Of a stretch of DNA of 64,000 nt, positions 11,801-25,600 are shown in pieces; position 1 is the stretch's first letter; each line of letters begins with the position of its first letter. The DNA comes from Labia minor. Its lineage: Eukaryota > Arthropoda > Insecta > Dermaptera > Spongiphoridae. The position numbers and the translations under genes were made by a program. Under the pieces are notes generated by a model, which did no database searches, was not told the DNA's origin, and saw nothing but the letters and a program-made list of their open reading frames with translations. The stretch lies in the NCBI GenBank assembly GCA_963082975.1, contig OY720344.1, positions 15,921,580 to 15,985,579 of the forward strand, written 5' to 3'.

Positions 11801-12532
11801 TTATGTAGAGAAATGTCAAAACTATTGAATTTAATAGTTAGCGTTTAACGCTGATTAAAATACATACATGCAAGCACCTAATAAGTATATATTAATTAAT
11901 TGATCTTATTTTGGCCCATAATAATCAATGAAATAACCATATTAAAACTCACAAATTACCTTATTTACTTTTTACCATATCTTTTCATGATTGTTATAGG
12001 GTGAGAATACCGTTTTTCATAGATCATAAGTCATTCATTATAATAGCTATAATTAGCAAATAGTAAAAATGTAATTTTGTAATCTTTTTATATTAACACT
12101 GAAGACTTTTGTATGTTAAAATGTTTATACTCTTTATTATTATGATTATATTTTCTTACCTTTTAAGTTTTATTGTTTCCATAACAAAATTCCAATTTTT
12201 TTCATCTTTCAATTAAATATTTTTTACTTTTAACAAATTTCATTTAAGCTAAATAGTATAAAATAAAAAAATATATAGATATATATAAATATAAAAAAAA
12301 TGAAACGAAATATATAATCATTCCATTTATTTATCTGAAACAATAACATTTATTTTTAAGCTACTTAATCTAAATTTTAGTAAATTCTAGTGAAATTTAA
12401 TTATCAAACTAAAATCTGTCAGAAAAAAAACAATGTTTTTTCTATATCGTTTAAATCTTTATGTAATTATATGTTTATCATCAATTTGAATAATTTATGA
12501 ATATTATTTAATTAATATATTCATTATAATAT
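11801..12532. other. sequence 3' of the Or gene
   Basis: AT-rich; likely includes the Or 3' untranslated region on its right side. Several AATAAA/ATTAAA strings occur on the minus strand, none decisive. Confidence 0.4.
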
Positions 12533-12598
12533 TTATTCAACATCCATTTCATTGACGTTTTTTAATATCATGATATAACTGAAAGCCATTTGAACAAT
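12533..12598 (-). CDS. Or: Or exon 8 (residues 366-386 and stop)
   Basis: Acceptor TTTCAG, phase 0, ends in TAA. Encodes IVQMAFSYIMILKNVNEMD, the second half of TM7 including the conserved S-Y pair, and a short C-terminus. Confidence 0.88.
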   Translation of the reverse strand: MVQMAFSYIMILKNVNEMDVE

Positions 12599-15500
12599 CT
12601 GAAAATAATTATTAAAAAATTATGTAAAAAATTGTAAATTTATATTGGTAAGCATAACTAAATGGTTAAAGCCCGAAGGTAAATCACATCAAAAAAAAAT
12701 GATTATTAAAATTATTTTTACTTTATAATAAAATAAATGTACAAAAATAAAAAGTAATTTAATTTAATTTTTAAATATATTAATTATTTCAATATATTAA
12801 AAAAATTCGTTAGAAAAAAATAAAATTATTTCAAGGTATATATCTTATATATAATATATATATCCATCTTTAAATATTTTTTTTTACATCTAGCCCTATA
12901 TAGTTGAAAATTATATAATTAATTTAAAATTACGACAGAAATAAATGTATATAAATCTTCAAAATATATATATATATATAGGGTAAAGTATTTGTCGTTG
13001 GCCCCCTTAAGCAATTCCTAGCAGTCTTTAATGCATATCTGGGAATATTGCGGAACAATCTGTGTCAAATTAGGTTTGCAGAACAGATACTATGAGCATT
13101 TTGATGAATAAAAAAAAATCATTTTCTCATGACATTTTCAATAAGCATACAAAATTCTAAAAAATACTGTTATTGGCCCCCTGTTATAGTTATTGGCCTA
13201 GGTATTCTATAGTGATTATACAGTCTTACAACAAACGATAACATAACCATAGTTATAGCGCAATTTTTAAAATAAAAATCTCTTATTATTTGTGTTTTAG
13301 TGATAGGGGGCCAATGACTGCCTCCGGGCCAACGACTGTATACTTTACCGTAAATATATGAGATGAATTTGATTATTTATTTTTTTAAACTTTATAGATT
13401 TAGTAGCATGATTTATACAAATGACTAATAATATCATGATTTCCGCTATTTCCATAAAATCACTTAAATTATCTATTTGTTGACGATTTTATCCATTTAT
13501 ACGGATCAATGAAAAATACAAATATTGACATTAGTTCTTGCTAAACATGCATGCGACACTAAATAAATTCGTTCGGTTATTGATTATATTATCTGCTTGA
13601 ATTCGTACGTCTTACAGATTATCTATCTACCAGAGGTAATGCTTGTATTTAAAATTAAAATTAATAAATTGAATAAAATGCAGATTAAATTTTAGACAGA
13701 GTTGAATTTAAAAAGTTTCTCTCTACGGATATTTTTCGAAAATCATGCCCGGAAAAGATACATACCCCGATTAGATTGAATTATAGATACTTCAAAAAAT
13801 AAATGATTAATTTTTAAAATAAATTTTATATCTAAATATTTGATTAAATAGATTAAAAATAATTACATTAGAAAAGAATGTTATGGAAACTTAAAAAAAT
13901 ATTCGATTCAATGATGTCTAAAAATTTCATTCATTATTTATTAAATAATATTGAACATTTTTATTTAATAATATTTAAATTAATTATTTTAGAACAATTA
14001 ATAAGTATTAAATTGAAATAACAAAAATAATCATTAATTTAACTGATATTTTTTTAAAATTATTTATATACAAAATTAATCATTTGTAAATCAATAATTA
14101 TTTATTAATTAAAGATTAAATATTTGTTTAAAGACATTTTTATGACTTGACCCAGTTTCATCTAACTAATTTAACAGTGAACCAAAAAATAATAAAAAAA
14201 AAAATAGATTTTTATACCGATAAAAAATTCTCTCGATTCATAGTGATAAATGGGGTGGATTTAATAACAATTGAACGCTGACAACGATGTATAATCATTT
14301 GAAGAGCAAAGCACATGTCTTTGGAAATCGGTTCACTGTCGGAGGCCCAATCACTTAGATAGATTTCATTCGGCAGCTCCATACTCTACAAAAGATAAAT
14401 GAAGATGACATTTAAAATAAAAAAGGGCCTTTTTTCAAAAAAAAAGATCTAACAATAAATTAATAACTGATTAAAGTTTGAAAATAAAAATTATTAACTT
14501 AAATAATTTGATTTAATTTATTTAATTTAATTATTTACAAAATTGAATACACTATAATAAAATATTTAGTGAAATTAAGTAAATTGTGTGTATTCTTATT
14601 ACATGATTATATTATATTATGTTAATAAAAAAATACTTTGAATAAAAATAAAAAAAATATTATTTTAAATACCATGCGTTGTACTTCATCTGCGGCATTG
14701 AACGAGAGAAATAATTGAAATAAAAGTGTCAATATGTAAACAATTATTTTAAAATCATCCAGTTCCAAATTATTCAATTTCTAAAAAAAAATTAATAAAT
14801 TTTAAAATTCTTTTAGTTATTAATATAATTAATCAATAAATAAAAACTGAATTGTTCGTGCATTGTATTAACATATTTTTTGGCAAATATCGAATTTGAC
14901 ACCCTTTTTAGTTTTATATATAGTATGTTCTACTTAAAAAAATACGTTGACCAGTGGCCAGGTCCGAACCGACCGACGGTTTGAAATAAATTAATTTCCA
15001 GCTACAGAAACAATTTCAAATAATTTTAATATATCTATTAATGTAATTAAAAACAGATATCGAAATAACATAAATATTTTTAATTTTATTTTATTTATAA
15101 TATATATGTAAGACCAGGCTGTGACGTCATGAATGGCTGGATGACGTCATATAATTTTAAATTAAGAAAAAAACTAATAAAAATGATTTTTCTCGAGAAT
15201 AAAACCAATACAAAGTGCATGATTCGTGGTGATATATAAAAAAATCTCCTCATGTGAAATTTGGTGTGAAAATAACCCTTACCTTCCTATCGTCGATCGC
15301 TAATACTACCACTTCCGGTTTCCGGATTTGCACCAAAAGTTGATCAATTCATCCCACTGATGCATTAAGTAAATATACCAAATTTCATCAAAATCCGTGC
15401 AGCCATTCAGGCTGTACACATCTATACGGTCGGACGGACAGACGAACGGACGGACAGACATCATGCTAAAAATACTTTTTTCTGTTAAGAAAATGCATGA

Positions 15501-18500
15501 TTCGTGGAGATATGTAAAAATCTCCACATGTGAAATTTGGAGTGAAAACAATACCTCCCTTACTATCGCCGGTCGGTAATAATTTGTGAAATACTTAATT
15601 AATAAATATTTAATAACATTTATGTAATGTTATTATTATAAAAGGCTGTAATGAATTATGTGATTTTCAGAAAAGCAAAGAGAACTTTCAGGGGTTGGTT
15701 TGCATTTTTGAAATAACACCACTTTTCATTTTCTATAATCCAGCTGAGGGCTTCAATGGGGTCCTTGTCCTCTTTCTTGGTTTAACCTTCTCAGAGTTAA
15801 CAAGTGGAGCCTTATGGGATGACATTATTAATCAAGACAAGGTGCTTGACTATAATTTGGAATTAATTTTATTAAAAATGAATTTCTGAATAAAAGTCAA
15901 TCTTACTTTAGATTTACCATATAAAGGACTTATTTAATTGGTAGTATTATTTTGCTTTTCAATTTATTAAACAAATCCGATTACATCATTACAAATATTT
16001 CAATAATTAAATTTCCATTAGGTTTTATTGTTTTTTGCCACCAGGAATTTCTCTTTACTCAAATTATTCTCATACAACATTATTATAATTAATTCTTCGT
16101 TGTTCGAAATTCCTTGTTTATATTACTATTTTTGCTTTATTATATTTATTAAATTGTTTCTTTTGTTATATAAAATCAAACTCATTGTTTTATTATTTTA
16201 AAATCGGTCCAAAAGAGTTAAAATTTATTTTTCATTTTTTTGGATAAATTATTTTTATATCATTAATTTTTGTTAACGAGGTCCGATATCTTTATCCAGT
16301 CATAATTTTGCATTTTTTCATATTTTTAAATAAAATAACGCTGGCGACCTTCCACGGTCAAAATTTATTCATACTAATTTAATTTAGTATTATTTTATTT
16401 AATTTTCACCATTTTCTCCTCCCCCCTCCCATTTTCATTATTTTCACATGCGAGAGAACCCCTTTTAACTGTGATGGTCTGTGACTGTGACTCTTATTAT
16501 CTTATTCACATAAACGATGAAGGTGTTTGTTCTCAAAATTTCCTTTTGTTAACAATTATTTGTGGACCCACGCTCTTTCATACATATTAAATAAAATTTT
16601 TTTTTTTATTATTTTTATTTAATCACCTCTTTAAACTTTAAAGGGAAAATTATTATTCATCATTTTAGAGTGAAAATAATTAATAGAAAAATAAAAAGTT
16701 TTAAAATAAATCAGTAATTAAGTCATATTATGTAGATTAATAGGTATTCTAAATATGTATTTATTTCTTTATGTTCTGCTTTAAAAATTTGTAATTAAGT
16801 AAAATCCCCTCTTAAAGAAAAAATAAAATAATTAAAAAAACTGTATTATTATTATCATTACTTTAACTTTAAAAGAGATTTAATATTACTTACTTGAGTT
16901 AAAACAAATCCCATAAAACAAAGAATTATAACAAAAGAGCAACATTGGAAAAATACTTCATATTGAGCTACAGCTTCAACTTCTTGAGTCAATCTAAAAT
17001 AAAATAAATCGAATAAATTTATTATATAATTAATTTACTGTATTTATAAAGCATCATATTTAAAATACATTATGAGATATTTTCATTTGGAAAAATATTG
17101 TTTCCTTTTAAGCCGATAAAAATAAAATAATTATTTTATAAATACATATGTTTTATCACATTGAATTAATCAAATACTCACTTCATAATCCTTGTATGGT
17201 ATCTATAAATTTTTAATAAATTATTCCTGTTGAATTGCCGCATCAGCTTTCCTAATGTAATATAATGTTGTGCAAGTAACGATAGTATAGACATGAGTAA
17301 AGGGTCATAAGTCCCATGTAATAATCCTGTTCGCAACATGCAACTTGCCACACAACTGAACCACAAATAAAAAATCCATTTTGATGTAATTCTGCAAAAA
17401 TTGTTTTTATTTTTATTCGTATTAAAAGAAATATATCAAAAGAGCAAAGAAAAGGAGAAAAAATATAAAATATTGGATTGGATATATAGTACTAGACTTT
17501 TAGAGAATTAGCCCAAAAATAATATTTTAGTAATTTCATGGAAATAACAAATTATGCTTTTGAAAACAAAATACCATTCATAATATATTATTCTCTTTTT
17601 ATTTCTATTTTTTTATGTCTCTTGTTTCTATATATTTATAACATTAACAATGTTATTAAAAAATCATTTTCTTATTTTTTTTGTAACATAAAAGAGATAT
17701 TTAAAATATAAAGTTAAATTAAACATTTAAATATTAATTTAGTTAATTTAACATTAATTTAGTCGGCCACATGGAAAACGATCTATCATAACAGTCTGTA
17801 ATCCAATTTGCCAAGTGGATGACGATAGTTTGCTTTTTATGTGACAAGGTTGAAGCAATTTTGCATAAGACAACTGAAAGTCACAACGTCCAGGCGATAG
17901 AACGTTTTCTCTTCGTCGAAGTCGCACTCCGATGATTTTAAATTTTATTTAATTTATTATTTAGATAAAACAGTCTGGTGGACAACACTATTGAATTTTA
18001 TCTACGTGGTCTTCGGTTCAAGTACCAGGTTTGACAAGGAAATTTTTTTTCTACCTGGGGTTTATGGGAACGAGAGGTCTACACGAGGTCAAAATTGGGA
18101 AGTTACTTGAAATAAGAAGTAGCGGCCTCCGATCAATAAAATCAAGATAATGTTAAATGGATCCGTTATAGGATCATACAACACATCTACTCCGCTTAGG
18201 CAGTACCTTGATAGGCGCTAACCTTTGATGGGATATTCAAAACCCAGAGGTTTTTCTTGTATAAATATAAAAAAATTTATCATTTAAGAACCGCTCTTAA
18301 AAATAGTCATATCTAGATTTATTCTCATAAAGATATATAATCATATTTTAAAAGCTCGTTTTGTCTAAACTCATAACAGAAAATGTTCCAATAAGTATCA
18401 ACATATTTAGCCGTAAAAAGAAGTAAACAAAATAAATCTTCCATCAAACTAGGTTAACTATATTATCTGATTCAGGTAAACAATGAATGATTGTTTTTTT

Positions 18501-21500
18501 TATTTCATTCAGAGATGAAAGAAAAGTTTAATTATAAATGCAAATAAGAAAATTTATTACGCTTCTCATTCTATCCGTTATCATTTCAAAAGGAGCATGC
18601 CTTTAACTAAATTGATTCAAATAAAACATACAAAGTTTATAAAAACTTTGGTAATTAAGTTAAAAATTGTAAAAGTTTATAATTCTTTATTCATATAAAT
18701 TAATAATATTATCTTATTAACATTTTTTTTCTTTTTTTCAAAACAAAATATTTTTATTTCTTATGAGAAATTGTTCTAAAAACAAAAAAAAAAGTTTATA
18801 GTTTTAATAAATACAAAAGAGATATCATTTTACTCACTTTCCAGCACAATTTTAAAGAAATGCAATTGGAATTTTTTTAATTTCTTTGAATTATTTAAAC
18901 GAAATTGAAATTGAATAGAAAATTGTTGCAAATAGTTTAATCTTTATTACCGACCGACGATTTGAAGGGAAGGTATTGTTATATTACATTTTAAGTTAAC
19001 GAACTGAATTGTTTTGTGATAATAATAAATGCAAATTGCTCCCACATCCTCCATATTCCCCGGATTTAGCCCCGAGGGACTATTTCATGTTTCCAAACTT
19101 GAAGAAATGATTCCAACGATGAAATCATCTCATAAACAAATACCTATTTTGATATTCTCGACATATCTTATTTTTTGGAAGGGATAAAAAATTAGAAAAA
19201 CATTGACGAAGTGTATAGACCTCAAATGAGACTACGTTGAAAAATAAAATAATTTTTTATCAAAAAACCTGTCCTCGTATAACTAGGCTGGAAGGTTTAG
19301 GGGTGAGATGTATGTTTAAGTAAAACCAATAGGGAAACGACCAGAGAGTAAAAATATAAACAAATTAAGAGTATATTGGAAGTTATAGGATGGATAGAGA
19401 TGATTAAAGGAATGTTCAAGAACCGTAGGTAATTAATTTTACCTACCGACGTTAGGAAGGGAAAGTTTGTTTTCACAACAAATTTCACATCAAGAGATTT
19501 TTACATATCTCCACGAATCATGCATTTTGCCAACAGAAATTTTTTTTTAGCATGATGTCTGTACGTCCGTTGTGTGTTCGAATAGATATTATTTATTATT
19601 CAAAGATGGTAGTTGTCAAAATTCAAATTCAAGAAAAAATAATAAAATAATAAGAAAAGTTATCAATAATAAAGAAATTTAAAAACAAAATGAAAATGAA
19701 ATATTAAAATTTTTTTCATGGACAAGTAAAACAAAACAAAAAATGAGCTTTGGCCAGGATCAACGAATTTTGATAAAATTTGGTATATTTACTTAATGCA
19801 TCAGTAGCATGAATTCATCAACTTTTGGTATATATCCGTAAACCGGAAGTGGTAGTTTCTAAAGTAATGAATTAATTTTATATTCATTATATTTTTCACT
19901 TAAAATATAGTAATAATTAATAATTGAGTAATTAAACTAAAAATAAAACCAAGATAATATAATTTAGTTATTTTAATTTAAGTTTTAAAAATATTTTTTT
20001 TGATTCTTTATATATATAATGTTTGGAAATTTATTTATTTCCCATCGTCGGTCGGTTCTGTGCCTGGCCACAGCTCATTTTTTTGTTGTTTTACTTGTCT
20101 ATGAAAAAAATTTTCATATTTCATTTTCATTTTCTTTTTGAATTTCTTTATTATTGATAACTTTTCTTATTATTTTATTATTTTTTCTTTTTTTTTTGAA
20201 TTTGAATTTTGACAACTACCATCTTTGAATAATAAATAACCTAGTTAATTTTCTATCTCTTCCTCTATTGGTAAATATATGTTTCTATAATATGTTTACG
20301 ACCGCCTGGAAAGCTTCCCTTCTCGTTTGAATTTCAATAGAAAATCTAATCAAGTCTAATTCGATTATTGAACTTGTATCGGTACTAATAAGTCAGAATA
20401 GATGCCTATTCGGCTTGTAAGCTCCTTAAAAATATTTTCTAAATTAATTATTTGGAAAATAATAAATACGATCATTAATATTCAATTATAAATTAATTTA
20501 TTAATTAATTTCCTGGATTTATTGAAACTGACGGCTATTTCTATGAATGTTATGAAGCGTGTAGAACAAATTCTATTTCGAGCAGGATTCATTGACACAT
20601 TCAGTGACGCCACCAGGAGACACATGCATTTTGTTATGGAAATGCGTTGGTTTGATTGATTCTATACCTACCTATCAACACTTTACATCCCCCCTCCCCT
20701 CCCCCAACACCACCACTTCCACTCTCTTTTTTCACATTCAATTCAATTCAACTAAAATATCATGAAAATTAAATTCTGTAAACTAATAATAATTAATTAT
20801 AATTATACATTTAAATAGATTTCAAGATTATTTTATAATAAATAATTTTTATTTTCATTTATTTAAAAACAAAAACTCTCACGATAGCTAAAAAACCATT
20901 ACATTGTAACTTTACAATACTATCGTGGAACAAGTATCTATCTTTAACTACCTCGGTGTACAAATAACAAGTATCAAGAACATTAACGAAGAAGTCAGAC
21001 TTCAAACTATAAAGGCGTCTGCTATATCTGGATGCCTAAACGATACGGTGTGGTCGAACAAGTTTCTGGGTACAACAAACAAAAGTCCGCATCTATAAGA
21101 GCGTGGTGAGGCCAATACTAACATACGCGGCCGATAAAAGAAGTGACACCACCAAAACATTAGAAATGATGGAAGTCTGCGAAATGAAATCATTGAGAAG
21201 AATTGTGGGTAAGACAAGAATGGACAGAATTAAGAATGAAGATATCAGGGAGAAGTGTAAGATTCAAAAAGCTAGTTCTTGGGTCCAAAGAAGGAGGACA
21301 GAGTGGAGTAAACACGTATTAAGAATGAATGAGGAACGGTTGGTGAGGAAAATACATGACAACGTTCCTGCAGGAAAGTGAAGTCGTGGTCGACCAAGAA
21401 AGAGGTGGAAAGACGCTCTGGATTGAACAGGTCCTAGATTGATTTATAAGAATAATATTATTCTAAATAATTTTTTTTTTATATAATTCTGAAATTAATG

Positions 21501-24500
21501 TTTGGATGTTAATTTAATGTCACCTTGATATATGTACAATATTTTATACTATTATCCACTCACTTAAGTGGCATCCAAGTGGTGATAGGAAACTGGCCAA
21601 GAAATCCCTCAATTTCTATGTTTTGCTCAATCATTGCTTCTTCATCAGGCCAAAGAAGAGCCCCAAGAAACCAAGTGGTTCCACTTGTAATTCCAAATGG
21701 TAATAATATTCGTTGTATTTGCTTGATTGATTTGTTTCGTTTTTCAAAATCAGTAAAATAATTTTTAGCATACAAATCACCAATTTCTTCATTTGTTTCC
21801 AAAATTAAATTAAATTTTTTCACAGAGTTTAATACAAGAATATGCTAAAAAAAAATCGAAATTTGTATATTTCAATATATTTATATTACCATTAATAATT
21901 ATAATTACTTTAATGAAAGCATGAAAATAAGATACAGCTGATATCATATTGATAGCTATTTTTTCTAGTTCAGTATCAGAAGTGATGATGAAAATAAAAT
22001 CTTGTAGAAATAGAAGAAAAAATAAAATAATAAAAAATACCTAAAAGAAAAAATATCATATTATTTTGAATGAAATAATTAAAATTAAAAAAATGGGCAA
22101 CACTTATATATATACATATAAATTATATATATATATATATATATATACTATTTTATAATACTCATTTTCATTTCGTTCATTTAAAATTCCTTATTTAAAA
22201 CAAAAATATATTATTAATAATTTTCTTATACTTTCTATTTTATTTTGATTTACCAGATTTTCATAAAAAATTTTATATATAATTACTGACCTAAATTTAT
22301 CATTCTACTAACAAAAAATCACCTTCAAGTTTGTCAAGATTTTCAATTGTTTTTCTCTCAGGTCAGTTCTAATTGAAGAAGTTTTAAGGAGTCTTTAGTC
22401 TGTCTTTTGGAGTGTCTGGTTGTTTGACTTTATTCTTTTGTCTGTTTTTGTTCTTTTTACTGAATTTTTATCAACTAATTGTTTAATCATTTCACTTGAG
22501 GAACTCGATACAGATATGAGGAAATCGCTGTACAAATTAAAAAGATCTGGAATCTAGAAACAGTAAAAATACTCCTATTGTGATATCAGCTGAGGAGTAA
22601 TGTAAATAAGTTGACCTGTGGCCAGGTCCGAACCGACCGACGGTTTGAAATAAATTAATTTCCAGCTACAGAAACAATTTCAAATAATTTTAATATATCT
22701 ATTAATGTAATAAAAAACAGATATGGATATAACATAAATATTTTTAATTTTATTTTATTTATAATATATAGCTGAAGTAGCCGGCGTTGCCGGCGTTACC
22801 CGAGGCTGTGATGTCATGAAGGGCTGGGTGACGTCATATAATTTTAAATTAAGAAAAACATAATGAAGATGATTTTTCCCGAGGATAAAACCAATACATT
22901 CGTGGTGATATGTAAAAAAATCTCCTTATGTGAAATTTGGTGCGAAAATAACCCTTCCCTTCTTATCGTCGATCGCTAATACTACCACTTCCGGTTTCCG
23001 GATTTGCACCAAAAGTTGATCAATTCATCCCACTGATGCATTAAGTAAATATACCAAATTTCATCAAAATCCGTTCAGCCGTTCAGGCTGTACACATCTA
23101 TACGGACGGACGGACGGACAGACGGACAGACGGACGGACGGACGGACATCATGCTAAAAATACTTTTTTCTGTTAAGAAAATGCATGATTCGTGGAGATA
23201 TGTAAAAATCTCCACATGTGAAATTTGGTGTGAAAACAATACCTCCCTTACTATCGTCGGTCGGTAAAAAGACTTACCAAAATAATTGAGAAACTGGATT
23301 TGCCACAAAAAATTATAAGAACAGGTCAAAAAGCAATTTTACTACAGTCCTGTCATATTTTTAGAAAGTTCCTCAATTAAAAATTAAAATTTTAAAAAAA
23401 ATATTATTATCGAAGCGCTTACGGATTAGGGTGAATTCCTTCTTTGTATCGCCCGAGGTTAGCCCAAAACCAGATCAACAGGGTAGGAAAATTTTACCGA
23501 CATACCATGCCGAGAAAGTGACACAACTGATAATAATTATAATATAATAATATAGAATAAATTGTAATTTAGAAATTTATTAAAGAGAATTAAAATCGAG
23601 TGCAGACTGATTCAGCCTGTTAGGAAAAGTGAAATTAAATGAAAAATATCTTTGATTTAAAAATTTATTTATTTAAAAAAAGACAATTTTAAAAATAAAA
23701 TAATCTCAAAAAATTTTTTATATTATAAAAGCTGTTATAGTTATCTAGAATCCGTTAAAATAATTTAATGTATTTTTCCATTTTCTCAAAAATGAATTTG
23801 GAGAAAAAAATGTTTCTAAAAAAATCTTGAGTGTCTCCACTGGACTATCTCGCAAATAGGAATTGGATAATGAAGCTTTTTTTTCTATATTTGAAAATTA
23901 ATTAAAATTTTATTCTATCCCATCACAGAATTTAAAGTTTTTAACATAATTTTCACTTATAACATTTTATTGAAATAAGAAGACTTTGGTTTAATACTAT
24001 ATTTTTGCGAGTTGCGCAAATTTATGAAATAGCATTTGTTTTCAACTACTTAACTGCATTTAACTTTTATCATAGTTTTGATAATAATTAAATACATTAC
24101 CATGTACTCGACGGGACCGTAGCAATTGATGTACCCAATACATTTCTTATATAGGATGTTCGATTTGTATAAAAATACATATATTTATATGGATAATGCG
24201 ATTTGAATATGTGTTAAACAGGGATATATTTCAGCGCATGTTTGGCTCTTTGTTGATGACACCACGAAACTTGACAGTCAACGTATTAAAAAACTTAAAA
24301 AATTAATTTCGGTACTTTCAGCGATTCAATCAAGCTGAAATTATATATATAGCAGTTTTATACAATTTTTAATAATGTGAAAAACTATCAAACATATATC
24401 TTTATATTTACGGTCAGTTAAGTGGAATCAAAATGAAGACGTGATTCCGAATGAGCTATATTTCTCAAAAGTTGATAGAAAACTACGAATTTTAAATAAT

Positions 24501-25530
24501 GCCCGTTTACCAAATTTCATTCTAGCACAAACCTTTTTTGCGTAATCTTGTCTACATACACATACACAGACCTTAGTGAAAATGACTCTGGGACCTTCAA
24601 AACGTATAAAAACATCAAAATCTCGACATCGAAAATTTTTGTAATAGCGATACTATTATATCTGGCGAGATAGTAAAAAAAAACTAGTCGTTTGAACTTT
24701 TTTTTGACTTTATCAAAAATTTACTTACAAATAGGTATCTCAAATTTGGGTAAAAGATATTTAATTTAATTAATTTTTTCAGTTTATATACCCTAAAATA
24801 TATTTTGAAATATTTAATTTAATATATTATAAATATTAAAAATGATCAGTCCATGGGGTGGGCATCTATTAAATAACGCCACTGGTTGCCTTTAAAACGC
24901 GAATGACATCCAAACAAGTTATCACCGAAATGTTTTTCTTGAGATTTCTACATAAATCACTCCTATAGTATATTATTTCTTAATTCACTCTTCGTAATGA
25001 ATGGCACTGTAAATTCAATCATTTGTCAATTAAAGAAATGTCGAAAAAATAATAATATATTACCCTTTTAAAATTAGCTGGAGTGTCTCCACTCGACTAT
25101 CTCGCAATTTGAATTGGATTAAATAACATAATATATTATATTTAAATTAAATTTAATTAATTATAAATAATAAATAATAAATATTAAACCAGCGCATGTT
25201 TGGCTTTTTGTTGATGGCACCACGTCACGTGTTGGCGCGTGAGATTTGCAGTGTTAGAAAAATTAATTCTGGTAATTTCAGCGAATCAATCAAGCTGAAA
25301 TTCTATATATAGCAGTTTTATACAATTATTAATCATGTGAAAAATTATCAAACATATATCTTTATTTTTACTGTCACTTTAGAGGAAAAAAAATCCAAAC
25401 GTTGTAGGTAATGACCCTCTTCCGGTTGAGCTACATTTCTCAAAAGTTGATAGAAAACTATGAATTTTGAATAATGTCCATGTACCAAATTTCACCATTC
25501 TAGCTCAAACCGTTTTTGCGTAATCTTGCC

Positions 25531-25600
<70 letters not shown>

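Noticed and set aside
15306-15551. 81-codon minus frame shared with 23075-23329
   Set aside because: Both lie in family A repeats and read through the GGAC microsatellite (VCPSVRPSVR); no evidence of a protein.
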